Shown here: positions 12,121 through 25,629 of the stretch, one piece after another | How positions within the stretch are numbered: the stretch's first letter is position 1 | Layout of the letters: every line of letters begins with the position of its first letter | From: Talinum fruticosum | Taxonomy: Eukaryota; Streptophyta; Magnoliopsida; Caryophyllales; Talinaceae | Direction: 5' to 3' | Assembly (NCBI GenBank): GCA_021018815.1 | Contig: JAITYX010000059.1 | Span: forward strand, 372,001-436,000 | DNA: 64,000 nucleotides | Position numbers and translations under genes: made by a program | The notes under the pieces: model-generated | The model's input: only the letters and a program-made list of their open reading frames with translations | Database searches by the model: none | What the model was told of the DNA's origin: nothing

Positions 12121-12612
12121 TGAGTGAGTAAGAGAGCAGTGTGAGAATACGTTGAGTATTTGTAGAGAGAGAATGTACGGAAGTAAGAATGTTGGGGGAG
12201 AATTATTCGGATTTCTACTTCTGGCTTTGATCTAACTGTATATAAACAACTAAGTCCTTCTCGTATAGATTCCACTGCTACGAGGTTAGACAGATTTAAA
12301 CATTAAAAATTATATTCCTATTAATATTTTGCCCGATCCTTTAACCCAACGGAAAATGATATACCAAAATTTGAAAAGAAAAAACTAACTATCCCACAAA
12401 TATAACAATTCTAACTATTTGAATATGATTCAAAATGGTAAATTAAATTGCAATAAAATCAAAATAAATAATTAATAAAACATCAAAATAAGTCAGCAAT
12501 ATTTTAGCTAATGGAAATGAAAGTTTTTTAAAAAATTTAAATTATGCATAAAAGATGAAGGTGGCATTCATAATATTTACAAGTATGATTCTTATATAAT
12601 TTTTTTTTTTTT

Positions 12613-12659
12613 GGGGATTGGGAGAGGAAGGAAGGGAGGGAGGGACTGAGGGAGGGAGA
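12613..12659 (+). other. G-quadruplex-capable tract
   Basis: The run includes GGGAGGGAGGGACTGAGGG and then another GGGAGGGAG, more than four G3 tracts with loops of 1-5 bases. It follows a T tract and lies about 550 bases upstream of the PPCK start, on the template strand of that gene. Confidence 0.6.
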
Positions 12660-13181
12660 TAAGTAGGTTTATCTGGGTCTTATCATGTGGCATAAAAAGT
12701 GTTTAATTCCTCACCCAATTTTATTTATTTTTAATTGGTATCTTTAGTAAAGATTATTCTTTGAGAAGCTAATTATCCTACCAAATTTGAGATTAATTTG
12801 GGCAAAGATACTAATTAATGGAATCCTGCTCTAAGTTGATTCTGCCCATGAAAGGGCAAAGAAACATATTAGAACCAAAAATAATCAGATCAATTTTTTG
12901 CTTAACTTGTCAATAAACAAATTTTGTGACCTCTTAGCTTGTCACTGTGGGATAACACCGATTTTCATATTATGATATTGTTCATAATAACATCACTAAA
13001 GTTGTGTGTTAATTTCTTTGTCTACAGGGTTATGAATTTGCATAAAAATGTCACTGGTAAAATTGACGAGTGACCAAAAAAGAAAAAGGATACTTTACTC
13101 ATCATGAAAATATATAATTTTTGTAGTTTTATAAAGAAAAAAATATTGAGAGGCGTCCACAAAGATAGCAGAGGGATCATA

Positions 13182-13213
13182 CTCTCTCTCTTTCTCTCTC
13201 TCTCTCTCTCTAG
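13182..13213. repeat. (TC)n microsatellite
   Basis: A nearly pure CT dinucleotide tract in intergenic sequence. Confidence 0.85.
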
Positions 13214-14599
13214 CGTGGCTTTTGAAGGGGGTGAAGAGACCAGACAAATATTCATATTAGCGTTTCAACGTAGTACAGAGCAAGGACAACATATCACTGC
13301 ATGATCTGCAACGTACGAAACCGAAAGGCATTTCTGAAATGCTTAATGAGTAAGTCAGCAATTGGCTGAGATGATCGAGCAAGCCATTTGTGGCTTTTTT
13401 CAGTTGTCATATAGTGGATTTGAATATGATACAGTAGCTTTTGTGAGCGTTCAATCGGCCACGAGATTAAGATTTTGGTTGAATTGATTTTTGAATAGTT
13501 TACCTGCATCGGGTTTCAGGTAGCAACACACCAGTATACCAGCCAAAGTAGTGTGTGATGTCATGTAAGAGAGCATGAAGTAGAGGCAACAACACTGGAT
13601 ATCAAACTCATTGACGTTCAGGAATCACAGCAGGAAATTTCCTGCAAGTGACAAATGACGAAAGACATGCATAATACTGGTTGCTTCCTCCGTCACCCTA
13701 TTCGTATCTTTTATTATGGCTGGGAAGGGGAAGAGTGTGAACAGGGAAATTTCCTTGTTCACATATTCAGTTAGCTATTACAGTTTCCATCATTAAGCTG
13801 AGTAAAAGGATTTGTACAGTAAAGCCATTTTTGGGAATAGTAAAGGTTTTAAATTTTAATACAGTGACTACAAATTGGGCAAAGCTACCAGGCTAAAAAC
13901 AGAGAGACGGACAGTTTGGTTGTTGAGGCTATAGCCACTAGCCAGTACAATTGTATGGCCCATGATAATTTGTATTGGCAGAAATGAAATTGTCTACGTT
14001 CGAATCTCTGGCCAAAACCCCTAGTTTGAACTGTCATGTGGATATTGTAGAATATTAGAAAATCGACAGCTCTGGAAATTGTGGCACTGATGCAAAATTT
14101 AGAGTTTTGAACAATGTAGGCTCAAGCTTGAAAGGTCACCAAGCTTTGTTGCCTTTACTTGAGATCGGGCTGGCAATGAATAGAATCATACCCAAAAAGC
14201 AAACTCTAACTTTGCATTCACAACATGAAGTTTTTGTTTTTTTCCCAATAGAAAAAGTATCTCAAGCCGAGTACAAGAACACAGCCCTAGTCAAAATTAT
14301 ACAAGTTTGACTACACAGTAAAGAAACAACATAAAGGCATAATGCATATTCCATACAGAGGAAACAACAGTTTCAACAACACTGACCATCCTGACTTGAA
14401 CTCTGCTCCACTTCTATTTGCATTCTTATATGGCTCTAAACCTTTTTCAAGTCAGCAGTTCAACCAAACCAACTAAAAGTTCGCCTTGTTATGGTACATA
14501 AGAGCACAGGAAACCTACAACATTGTTTCACCGGTTGTTAGCTTTCCAAGAACTCTATTGGCGTTGCTGCAGCTGTTAAGATGCTGTGCAATTGTCGTT

Positions 14600-17500
14600 T
14601 TATTCGATATCTACTTGTTCTTTCCATGGTTGCTTGACATCGGAAGATTCAGTGTCTAAGAAACCCTTGCTTTGTGATGATATAGAACAAGCCTGTGGTA
14701 CACAGAAAGAGTTTCTACTTGTGGTGGGTCTCTTGGCTGATGAAGAATCAGCAGTCGAGCACAAGTCTTCATCTGTTCTCGGCCCATCAGTATAATTCTC
14801 ATTGCAACAATTCAGGTTAGGTTCAGGTGCTCTATCTTCTTCAGAAACTCTGGGTCTCTTCCCATTTGGAAGGAAGTTATTTGGTTTTTGAAGTGAGGGA
14901 ACTTGTTGATCCCGGGATGATCCAGAAATGCAACCAGGTCTTCCATTCAAGACCGTCTTAGGGATAGTTGAATTCTCCACATGCTGAAAGTGGTCAGCCC
15001 TAGTGATATTGGCAATGGTGTTGGTGTTCCCGGCATTGTCAGTATTATCAACTACAACTTCATTTGTGCCATTTGTTTCAGCCAGTGCAACTCCCGCCAT
15101 CCCTTGCATCTGACAGATAGCCTCAGTTAGACGTTGTCTAGCTGTATCCATCTCAATTACTGGTTTTGGGTAATTGGATCCCAACTCTACTCCTGCAGCT
15201 TTCAGAACAGAACCAGGAGCATCCCAGGGATGATGAATCCACTCTGTTGGCATTCTCGCAAGTTCAGGCAGCCATTGTCTGACATATTCTCCTTCAGGAT
15301 CATATTTGGAACCTTGAAGCTGGTTCACACGCAGGAGATGGAAAGAGAATGATTAGCAAGAAACGTATTCTTCCATAAAACAATCAAACCTGATCAGTAC
15401 AAAACCACCTAGCCACAAAGAGAATAAAAGCCATCAAAGTATTATCAAACAGGAAAAAAAAGTACAGATAGACCCAGCGGGATGGGTTATGGATCAGTCT
15501 CAGGTCTGGTTAATTTTGAATCAGGTCAAAACAGTTCAAATGGCTATGCAGTCACCTCAAATTAGCTGGTACATTATAGGTTTATGTCATATTCAGATAT
15601 ATTTTCTGATTGCTTTGATAAGCTTGTCAAGAAAATATAATCAGAGTTGGTTGAACAAATTCCAGAATCCAGATTAGTTTTGCCTAGGTGAGGTTACAGG
15701 TTAAGATCCAGTCGCCTGAATCATTTCAGGTCTGATTTATAGTGATATCCATACAGAACACATTCTTCAACAGAGAAACCATTGCCAATTCACTAATAAA
15801 TGGTTATAGATGAAAGATATACTCCTATGCAAACATGTAGAACTCAAAACCGCAATGCATACGTTTAGAAATCAAAACAAAGCAAAGACAGAAAGAGAAG
15901 GTAACAAGTAAAAAGTCTAATTGCTAATTATAGATTTATGTTCCCATAGGCATGAGGAAAGCATGTATTAACAAGTAATCAAACATGTTTAGAAGTGTAT
16001 CTTTCCATTGTTGGACCATAACACATCAGAATACCAGTAACAATTGCTGAACGGTTTAGTCATTAAAAGGGGGAGGGGATTAGTGAAAATCATGGAACTT
16101 CTCTGGTCTGAGAACCTTCCACAACAAAGTAGTTAGCATACCTCAGGATCATCTAAACGGTTGAGATCATGACCATCGGGTAAACTCCCAGAAATATATT
16201 GCCAGCCAAGGATATCGCACTCCAAATCTGCATCAAGAAGCGTATCCCAAAAGTACTTCATCCCCCATCTCCACGGAAGAAGCAGAAACTTCACACAGAA
16301 ACTTGAAACTATGACTCTCATCCTGTTGTGCATCCAGCCAGTTGCCCACAGCTCCCTCATCCCTGCATCCACTAAAGGATAGCCAGTTCGACCTTGTCTC
16401 CAAGCCTTAAAGAGGGTCTGATCAGAGTTCCAAGGGAAAAACTTCAAGTGATTCAACAGGGATCTCTCATGGGTGAATGGAAAGTTGAAACAAAGATACC
16501 GTGAATACTCTCTGAATCCAATGGCCCTTAGGTACATATTCACACTTTCCAGACCTAAACTGTTCCCTTCATTTGCCCACAAAATCTGTTTCATCTGTAC
16601 ACAATGGAAAACCTTTCTCACACTCAGCTCCCCAAAATGGAGATATGGGGACAACAATGACGTCGAATTTCCTCCAACTTTTACCCTATTTTTGAATACT
16701 CAACCAGATGCTGTTCAACGAATTCTGCAAGAGCCTTATTAGCATTGGTCCAACCTGGTGACCAAGCTCTTCCGAGCAAAGCATTGCTAGATTTTTCTGA
16801 TTCATTCTCAAGACCCAAATCATCAATTGAGAACTTCTTTAAAGATCCTGTAAGACAAGCAAAATAAAGAATAGTCCATTTTTCAAAGAATCAACAGTCT
16901 TTTAAAACAGTTTCTCAATTAGAAATTATTTCACCAAATAGCAAACAGTTAGCCAAACTTTTAGCTAAGGAAGTTAAATGAGAAATTATGTTATGATGCT
17001 AGTACGCACCTGAAGCTGGCACGAGACGCCATGGTGTTGGAAGTGAAGCAGGCTCCATATGCATGTTGAGGCACTTGTCCCAGAAAGGAGCAAAAGTTGT
17101 AAAAGCATCCCCATTATCATCGTAAACCTCCCATGGTTCATACAACAAATCTCCATTGTAGCTGAGGACAGTAATATTGAGCTCTCCGAGCTTCTGCTTG
17201 ATGTGATGATCACGAACAAGCGAGATAGGATCTGCAAGATAACCACAATTCAATGAGTAAGCTATACACAAATGTTATAGGAGACAATACTACTCACTGA
17301 AACAATCTAATGATGAGATTACAATATTAACTTAGAACTACAACACCCCCACCCCCTTTTCTGCCAAAAATAAAACAAAAGGATCCATCAAGTCAGTTAG
17401 ATCACAATCTAAACGTCTTCAGTTTCCTATGAAGACTGGATAGATCAATTTAATTAGAGATAATGTATGACGCCGCAATTATCATGAAACAGAGCTGCTT

Positions 17501-18326
17501 TAGTTTCTTCAAACAAAAGACATATGAAACCTCCTGACTGAAAGGAGCTGTTCTGCTTAAACTAAAGGCATACATGAAACAATCCAGCTATCTCAAGAAG
17601 CAGCTTCAGTGAAGGAAGAGCTTTAGCTGGACTTAACTACATTAGCATTGGCTAAGGCATGCTCGTATCAAAACATTGGATATAAAGAATATTCGATTTA
17701 AAAGGCTGTAAATTTCATAGTTGGTGGTTTATCATAAGTTTGAACCTCATGATGCCTTGCTATTTGTTACTAGGATTGGCGGGATATTCTTCCCTTACTG
17801 CTTTGCTTGCTATTTGCTCAGGATACTCATATTAATTTAGGTCCTTAACAACCTTCAACCTAGTAATGCAGACTCTGAGCTTTATCATCCTAAACAATGC
17901 CGTGGTAGCAAAAGAAACTAAAAAACTAGAGCATAACTGGCATTATTCAAGCAGAATAGTTCATTCTCTTGAAGAAACAGCATGAAAAGCACGAAGTAAG
18001 GATCAGAACATACCATAAAGACGGTTAAATACCACTTTGGTCGCCCCAATGGCATTGACACATTCCAACATGGCATCAAAGGTACTCTCTGCCTTAATCA
18101 ATGTGAGTTCAACCCCGAGCGACCTCAGTGACTGATCCAAATGAAGCAGGGATTGCTTCAGCCACCACCTCGAGACACGACCAGGGTAGAATTGCCCTTC
18201 TTCCTTAGGGCACCATATGTACACAGGGAACACACAACCATCCCTTGCTGCAGCAGCTAAAGCAGGATTGTCTTCAATCCTCAGGTCTCTTCTAAACCAA
18301 ACTATAGTCTTAGAGTTGCTGCCCAT
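14600..18326 (-). CDS. CRY2: Cryptochrome 2, blue-light receptor (1-base frameshift)
   Basis: This is an FAD-binding nuclear photoreceptor for photoperiodic flowering and de-etiolation. Exons are 18326-18014, 17231-17010, 16847-16142 and 15319-14600, all with GT-AG ends. The photolyase homology region (about 1-490) shows TIVWFRRDLRIEDNPALAAA, SPYLHFGE, FKAWRQGRTGYPLVDAGMRE, WATGWMHNRMRV and WDTLLDADLECDILGWQY, holding FAD-binding and Trp-triad positions. The C-terminal extension has the DAS elements: DQQVPS at about residue 549, an acidic EEDRAPE block and STADSSS. CRY2-specific words (YNGDLLYEPWE, DQQVPS, PQACS near the end) favour CRY2 over CRY1. In exon 3 the T run at 16689-16693 (A5 on the coding strand) is one short. 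A sixth A gives YSKNRVKVGGNSTS and removes an early TAA. Adding it gives exactly 653 residues. I infer a base-call error. Confidence 0.95.
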
Positions 18327-18329
18327 ATC

Positions 18330-20472
18330 TGCTATTCCCCAATTCTACAATCCTCTGCAGTTTAACTAAACATTCAGTGAACTAGCACTCCATCTGCATA
18401 GACGATAACCCAAATAAACCCAAATTCCACAAAATCCAGAAAATCCCAAGATGTATACTGCCTCAATTGACCATCATCAGCGGCTAAATCTTCTAAAACA
18501 AACTTAAAAAATGGTCAACCCACCCCCAAAAACAGCCCAAAAAGACCAACCTAATTACAAGAAAGATCAAAAATTTGAAGGTTTTTACCCATGTCTTGCA
18601 GAAATTTGAAATTCCCCCAGAACCCATCAATAGAATTGATCAATTTCAGCAGACCCACCGTACTCAGAAATTAATGAAACCCATCACACACAAATATCGG
18701 ACTGATCATCAAAGATACTAAAAAGATCAATAATTGAGAAGAAGGATACACACCCAAAACTGATCACTTGCTCCAGAGAGAGTAAGAGAGAGTGGGAAAC
18801 GGATCTACCCGAGGGAGGAAGGTGCCAGAGATCTCATCAGTCATTCCAGGATGTATGGGGTACTGAGTATGAGAGGAAAGTAATGACAAAAGAGGGAGAG
18901 AAAGTCATACCCAAACAGGAAATTCACTAAAATATTAATGACGTTACGGGGGCTCTGTATTTTTAACTATATCTAAATCTTATCCACTGACCAATGCCGG
19001 GAATGGCTCTGTCTCTTTGCTCCTACTCAATGCTCTCATCTTGCAGAATCGGATATGCTCGTATCTACATTCGATTTGCAGCCTGCAAAAGTGTGTAAAT
19101 TTTTCATGATATAATTTCACATACTTGATAAATGAGATGCTATTATAATCCTCATTGATGACAGCGGCAGATTCAATGTATTATGGATAGGTGTCTTAGA
19201 CATCCTTCTATAAATTCTTTTCGTATAATATTTTTGTACGAAATTTTTTAAACATTTTAAAGGGATGTTGACCTTTGTCAAAATTTGCCAAATTAAAATG
19301 AGATATTCATAAATTAAGAATTTTTAATATGTTATTTATTGATAATGTATGAATTATGTTTTCTTATTTTCTTTTGTTTCTACATTGATCTGACAATTAT
19401 TATTTAATAAGTGTGTTGTTTATTTCATTGAAAAAAACTACTAGGTAATTAAATAACCAACTAATTTATAAAGTAAATTGAAAATTGATATATCTTAATA
19501 TCTTCATTTAACCAATTTTTAGAAATTTCTTATTGTACTCAACAAGAAAAGGTATAGAAAAACATGGGACAAAGCACAAGTCATGTGCATCGATAATGCA
19601 CTGTTTGTTCTATTTTCTAAAAATTTATGAATAATGATGTTAACGTATGAGAATTATCAAAATATAAAATCTATCAATAATGAAAAGATAGTCTTCAATT
19701 TTCCAATCATTTGCTTTAATTATTCAAGTAAGAGATTTCAGACAAGACTCCATCAAATACAAGTTGATATGCCTCCATAGCAAGATGCATACTATTTTAT
19801 ACACAATCAGAAGAGATCTACAAAATTTACTAAATCAAAATGTGTTGTGCAGTGGTTAAAATTTCAAAACTTGTAATTATTAATTTTCTTTATTATTAAT
19901 ACGTTTAAAAATAAATAAATAAAAACGAAAAAATGATTAGTCCAGATTGTTAAAACGCAATATTGGATGGATATGACTTACAACTTTTCATTAATAGTAG
20001 ACAAGTAACAAAAGATAACTTATTATGTTGGCCACAAAAGAGGCAAGAAGATCAAAGTCAAATGAACATAAAGGAACCAACTCCCTTGTAATCTAGAGGG
20101 AACTGGAAACTTATCACTCAATCACTCATAGATCTAGATTCCAAACAGGGAAAAAAGGGTGGGAGTTTCTTGCAAAATGAGGGTATACAATTATATAATT
20201 TCAGAGTTAAATACACCACAATAACTCATAAGCTGGGAAGCATCATGGGAATGATAAGAAGCCAAAAGATAGCAGCACTCCCTGAGCTGAAGTTAAACAA
20301 AGGAAAGAGCTCCTAATCAGCTTTCCCAGTCCCAGACCCGCGAGTTATTCAATCAACAAGCTAGTTAGCTGTATTCATCTTTGTCGTAACCAATGTAGCC
20401 AACAAGTTCTGCTAATTTGTGTTTTAACGTTCTTTTTACCCGCCTTGGAATTTGTATGACTTGAGCAACCAC
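18330..20472. other. CRY2 5' leader/promoter and ADF6 3' flank
   Basis: The first about 500 bases read as CRY2 leader and proximal promoter (a GAGAGA-rich stretch near 18776-18795). The rest is AT-rich with no supported gene. The last few hundred bases before 20473 are likely ADF6 3'UTR. Confidence 0.5.
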
Positions 20473-23462
20473 TCAGTTTGCTCGGTCTTGAATCACCTCC
20501 AGATCCACCTCAGTTGGGTCAGTAGCCTGAATTTCGTAGTGGATCCCTTCCAGCTCCCTCCTGAACCTCTCCTTGGATGTTGCATAGAGCATCTTTGAGC
20601 GAATCCGGGATACTGATGGGGACCTGGAAGAGGATTCGTGATGTTATACATTGTACAATTTCATCAATAGATGTTTAACAAAAGTCATCTTAGTCCTATC
20701 AACTACCACATGAAATGTGGTTAACAGGGTACACCTGAGCCAAGACCTGGCAAGCTTAGCAGTATTTGATTAGGCAACCTAACGGCCTGGATCTTGGCCC
20801 AGGCACGAACAAAGTAAACACAAACCAAGCTGACCCTGAATTCGTCTTAAATATAGGCTAATCCCCCTCAGAAAGTCATTAGACAAATCAACAATAAATA
20901 TGTGATCCCATTTTGATTTGACCAAAACATTTCATAAATCCCTTTTGGTCCATTACTAAACTCGCCCAATCCACACTTTTTGATTCTTGACCTGAATGAC
21001 CCATTTGCTTTGTGCAACAGTCATCAAGACTAACACCAATGATAAAAGAATCAAATCCAGCAGACAGTTCGCCAAAGCATGTACCGAACCCCAACTTTAT
21101 GCAAGAATTCCTTCATAACTATACAAACCTTCATATACTAAAACCTCACAGCCCAGTAGTGAAATGCCCACACACAGATGGGGCAAGACCTAGAAGCATT
21201 TGACAACAAGTCCTTTTCTTTTCTTTCCTTCTTTTCATACTTCATTATGACTAACAGAGATTCATAGAACATAGTTATTTGAAAATATCAAAACATGAAA
21301 CAGCTGAAACAGAAGGGCTAAAATAAAGAGGAGGAGAAGAGGAAGGACAATTGAAGTAAAACTTTGAAAGCTTACGGACATCTGAGCTTTCATTTTTTAA
21401 CATCAGGGCAGCTGAAACAAAAGGTTGACAACTGGACTGAAATCTACATCCCTATACAATCAAAACTTTCATCACTTAAATTGAAATGTCAGATTAAGCT
21501 TCTCACTTCTGCTTGCATGTCCTCTATGAGTTATGACATGAAAGATATACTATAGGCCATAGTAATGTTAATTACTCATAAATACAAGTGAACAACTGTA
21601 ACGCAGTCAACTAGCCTCGTAATTAAAGACAGCAAATTGGCTGGGTTGGCCCGGTTCAGTTTTCATGAGGGGCAGACTGGGGCAATGACAGGCCCACACA
21701 GGAACCAGACTGGTCCAAATAACCCAAACCGGGGGATTGATTCAACCCATTCTTTTGTGTGTATGTGTGTGTGTCTGTGTGGGGGGGTTTATCAAACTGC
21801 CCCCCCAAAAAAAAAAAACCCTAAAAGAAATGCCTATCCACCAACTTGGTTCACCATGTGCTTAGCTGGGTTGGGGTCAAAGTAGCTGGACCCATGGCCA
21901 ATCTTATTTTCTATGTGCACAATCTCCCTCTTTTACATCCTCCAAAAAAGGAAACAAGTATATGTGGACCATCTCTTTTGCATCCATTACACACACTTCC
22001 ATACAAAATGTGCAGAGCAACAAGTATACGTGCATATTCCTGATGCAAGATAGAAGACAAAATTGTCACAAGTCATGAGTAATGGACACAGAACATAATG
22101 TTCGAGATGAAAATTTGCCTCAGTGGAATGAGCATGGTACAAGCCACAGGAGGTCAACCCACTCACAGGACCAACCGACCAATGTAATATGACTCAGCCC
22201 AACTTATACTCAACAACAGCGCTGACGTTCAGATAAAAAATTCTCTAGCACTTCTAATTTGTGATCTCAATATGTGGGGCAGCTCTGCACTTATGCTATT
22301 GAGGGACTGTCCCCCTTTTGATTACAGAAAAGCAAAAAGGGCATAGAAAAGGAAAGGAAAGAGCAAACGATTGTAACTTCAGTTAGAGAAATATTCACAG
22401 CAAATAGTAGAACTCATAAAACTCAACAAGACATGGCTTCTGAAGCACTAACCATGCAATGAAAAAGATTTTGCTCTTTTGGCAATTTTCAGATGTCACA
22501 AAGTCGTAGTCATAAACTGCATAGCGGCAATCATTCTCAGGCAAGGATGCAAGAAATTCATCATAACTTTCAGCTGGCCCTCCGGTTTTCTCCACAACTA
22601 CTTCTTTCTTTTTCTCATCGATCTTGAATACCACATAACGGTGCACCTTCTTCCTCTGAAGTTCCATGAATGTGTTTTTGCAATGTTCAGCAACACCCAT
22701 GCCTGATGAGGCACTCGCCTGCAAAGATAAGACACCACTCTGAACGACTGCTTTTCCCAAAACACTCGAGAACAGACAGCATTTCAAATATCTAGTTCTT
22801 CAAGCAATACTAAAAGCAAGCCAGACGAGCATGATTTCATGACAAATTTTGCATGTTCAATATGCATAATAAAATCAGATTAAAACAAGAAATGTAAAGA
22901 CTTCAAAGAAGAGATGGGTTCAACTCCCAGCCCCATAAATAGTTAATGTGTGAATATTACAGACATGCATTTGCACATACCACATGAGTGCTTGTCATAA
23001 TAACTCTTCTACAGTTAACTTCATTGAAGACATTGAATAGCAGAAATACTTAAAAATTTCAGCTTTCACATTCTTCAGTCTCAAGAGCATATAAATGATA
23101 AATTCCTCACTCACTGAAAAAACCAAAAAGAAAAACAAAAAAGGGATCCAATTGATTAAAAATTAAGCACGCCCAGCTGATCAAGATGTAGGAATAAGCC
23201 CTCTACTTAAAAAAAGAAAAAAAAATCCCCTATTGAACACCAACTAACCAGAAAAGGGGAAGGGGAAAATAAGATCAAACTAAGAAGAACATGCGAAACA
23301 GCTGATCAGATCAATTGAACCGAAACTCCACAAAGATCCAACAAAAATCAAAAAGTGTAAAGCACAGCACAATCTACATTCAAATCAATTACAAAGAAGA
23401 AGAAAAAGAAAACCCGTGATTCCATGAAATGACCAAGTGGAGCTTACCCTTCTGAAAGCCAT
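20473..23462 (-). CDS. ADF6: Actin depolymerizing factor, ADF6 type
   Basis: This is an ADF/cofilin that binds G- and F-actin, severs filaments and speeds turnover in the cytosol. Three exons are 23462-23448 (MAFRR only), 22718-22453 and 20623-20473, with introns of 729 and 1829 bp and the last junction splitting a Trp codon. The sum is 432 nt, giving 143 residues, the ADF norm. Visible ADF motifs are SGMGVAEHC near the regulatory N-terminal Ser, [50 protein letters not shown] and the long actin-binding helix [15 protein letters not shown]. It ends [18 protein letters not shown]. The SGMGVA start, [20 protein letters not shown] and the longer N-terminus point to the ADF6 branch. A tiny first exon is the usual plant ADF structure. 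The frame is undamaged. Confidence 0.95.
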
Positions 23463-23469
23463 GATTGCT

Positions 23470-25380
23470 TAATTCTGCACCGAAGAGGTAGAATAGTGCA
23501 GGAACTGAATTGGGATTTGAGGCGAAGAAGAAAGAGAGAAAAGCAGAGCAGAATGCAGCCACCCAAGAAAGAAGAAAAATAAAGTCGACAAGAATTCGAT
23601 CAAAAACCACAGAAATTTGAAACCCATCACTAATTATTCTTCCAGAAGTGAGAGAAAGATGTCACAATGGATTCTATTCCGAAAACGACCGCTATTATCC
23701 GTTGTGGAGCGCTTGGAGGTTAGAAATACTTTCACCTGGTTGTGATCATACTATGGTGACAGACCAATAGGAGATTAAGACGTGATAAAAAAAAAAGGGA
23801 GAGATAAAATACGGATTAGAATTACAGCTAAAAAGTCTGATTCGATACGACAATCATCTAAACATAATTTGAAATTATAGAAAGAAATTTGAACATAACA
23901 CGAATTAAAACTTCTTTCGCTTGATATCAATTAGGTTGAAAGAAGTTATGCTAAAAATACGACTAAATAATGTCACTAAAATGATGTTAAGTTAAAATGG
24001 TAATTGAACTCACTTTAAAATAATAAAATATAACATTTAAATTTTCAAAAACATTCAATAATGTCACTATCTTAATAACATATTAGAATATTTTATGAAG
24101 TTTAGTGAAATTTTTTACTGATAAAAAGTTTAATAACTTTTTAAAATATTTTTAAAAAATTAGTGACATTATTTAGCAAGATCTTAATTTTAAAACATTT
24201 TTTTGCTATTTTGAATAAACATTAATATAAAAATTAGCCTCATTAATTATTAAATAGGTTATTTTAAGCTGACTAAATTATAATTATACCTAGATCAACA
24301 TGGAGTATGAAGATCTGATGACAATTGTATTGACCATTACGGTCAACCGTATGTTGAGAGTTGAGAATTTGGGGGTCCAATGATGGTAGCATTAATTCTC
24401 TCCAATAATTCGAGCTTTTGATGTAGTCATGGTGGTAGCATTTTCCATGCTTTCATATTGGATATGCAAATGTTAGGTTGTCCTTTATTAATAATCATTA
24501 ATTAGAGTTTTTTAATCAGTATAATTAATTAGAGTATTAGTTTTGAATTTGGCTTGTGGTGATACATTCTTTAAGTAAAGTCTTTATAATACAGGTTCCA
24601 TTAGTTTTAAGTAGAGTTTGGTAAAGCTATTTGGGCAAGCCGAAAACTTCTCTTTTGGTATTATCAAAAGTTGAGACCTTGTAAACTAAAAATAAAAGGA
24701 CGATGGTAGCCTTAGATTCAGAACAGGATAAGAGCGCTCAATCCACAAAGGCCTCTACTCTAATCCTGATAAAACTACAATTTAAGGTAAATGAAATATC
24801 TTTATATCGGTTTCTCTTTTTTCAGTCGAACAGTTTAAAAATGAGATAAACTATTTCTCAACTCTAAAAAAACAAGTGTTAAATTACTGAAATTATTAAT
24901 CTTATCTCGACTTCCCTACGCAGAGGATCTAAGATAAAAAGCAATCAAGTAGAGGAAAAACTTTGAATTGAAAAAAGGAAAAAAAAACAGAAAAAAGAAT
25001 TGAGGCTTATCCCCTTCCGTTCCCATCCTAGTTTCTTCTGTTTTACAATCACATTCAGGCACGCGAGAGGTGAACCATACCATCCGTGGCGACCAGTAAT
25101 TCACTTCTTGTAAGTTCCTTCTTTCTTCAAGATACCCATTTTCTGCGCAATTCAGTCTTGATTTGCATTTCCCCAAAGTAAAAGAGGGGAGAAATTCCAT
25201 TTTCTTACTGCTCTGACTCAGTATACCTTATAGTTTAACCTCTAATTTTACTAAATTATGTCTTAATTTCTGTCTTCACAATCAAGGTTAAGCGATTCGA
25301 AGCTAAATCAGTAATACCCAGTTTTTAATTTCGGTCTTTGGTTTAAGTTTACTCTCTACTGATTCAAGAGATATAGTTAA
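23470..25380. other. Divergent intergenic region between ADF6 and Eaf6
   Basis: ADF6 leader and promoter lie at the left and the likely Eaf6 promoter and leader at the right. The CTTCTT|GTAAGTT near 25111 could be a leader donor, with CACAACAG near 25575 as its acceptor (tentative). The middle is AT-rich with no supported gene. Confidence 0.4.
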
Positions 25381-25629
25381 TTGGTGTTGGTTCATCTGGG
25401 TCTCCTCCCAAATTCACCTTTTTTTTTATTTTTTTTTATAATCCTCCTGATTGGCATCTGGTTTGATTTGATTCCAATACCCAGATTCGTCCCGCTTATG
25501 AAGTACACCTTCTTGAGATCTTTGGATTCGAATTCAAAGCATCTTATTTCCCTCCACAAATTCTTTCACAACAGGAGATACAGAAGGCTGAATTTGCCCT
25601 TATCAGTAGTATTAGAATTACCCTTGCCC

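Larger units (their letters stand above)
12133..14500. other. Intergenic between PPCK and CRY2
   Basis: This contains the PPCK promoter region (a TATATA-type element near 12238-12246), a G-rich tract at 12613-12659 and a (TC)n tract at about 13182-13213. No gene is supported. The last part, toward 14500, is likely CRY2 3'UTR. Confidence 0.5.

Noticed and set aside
13930..14015. tRNA-like B box (ACGTTCGAATCTC) on the plus strand downstream of CRY2
   Set aside because: The upstream A-box candidate (TGGCCCATGAT) is poor. No cloverleaf can be folded by eye, and no target duplication or tail was found.
24916..25200. 94-codon open frame (-) near the Eaf6 promoter
   Set aside because: It reads antisense through the probable Eaf6 leader and shows no recognisable domain.
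25501..25629. Longer N-terminus for Eaf6 from an upstream in-frame ATG
   Set aside because: The extra residues have no similarity to Eaf6, and the region reads as a T-rich leader with a likely acceptor at 25575.
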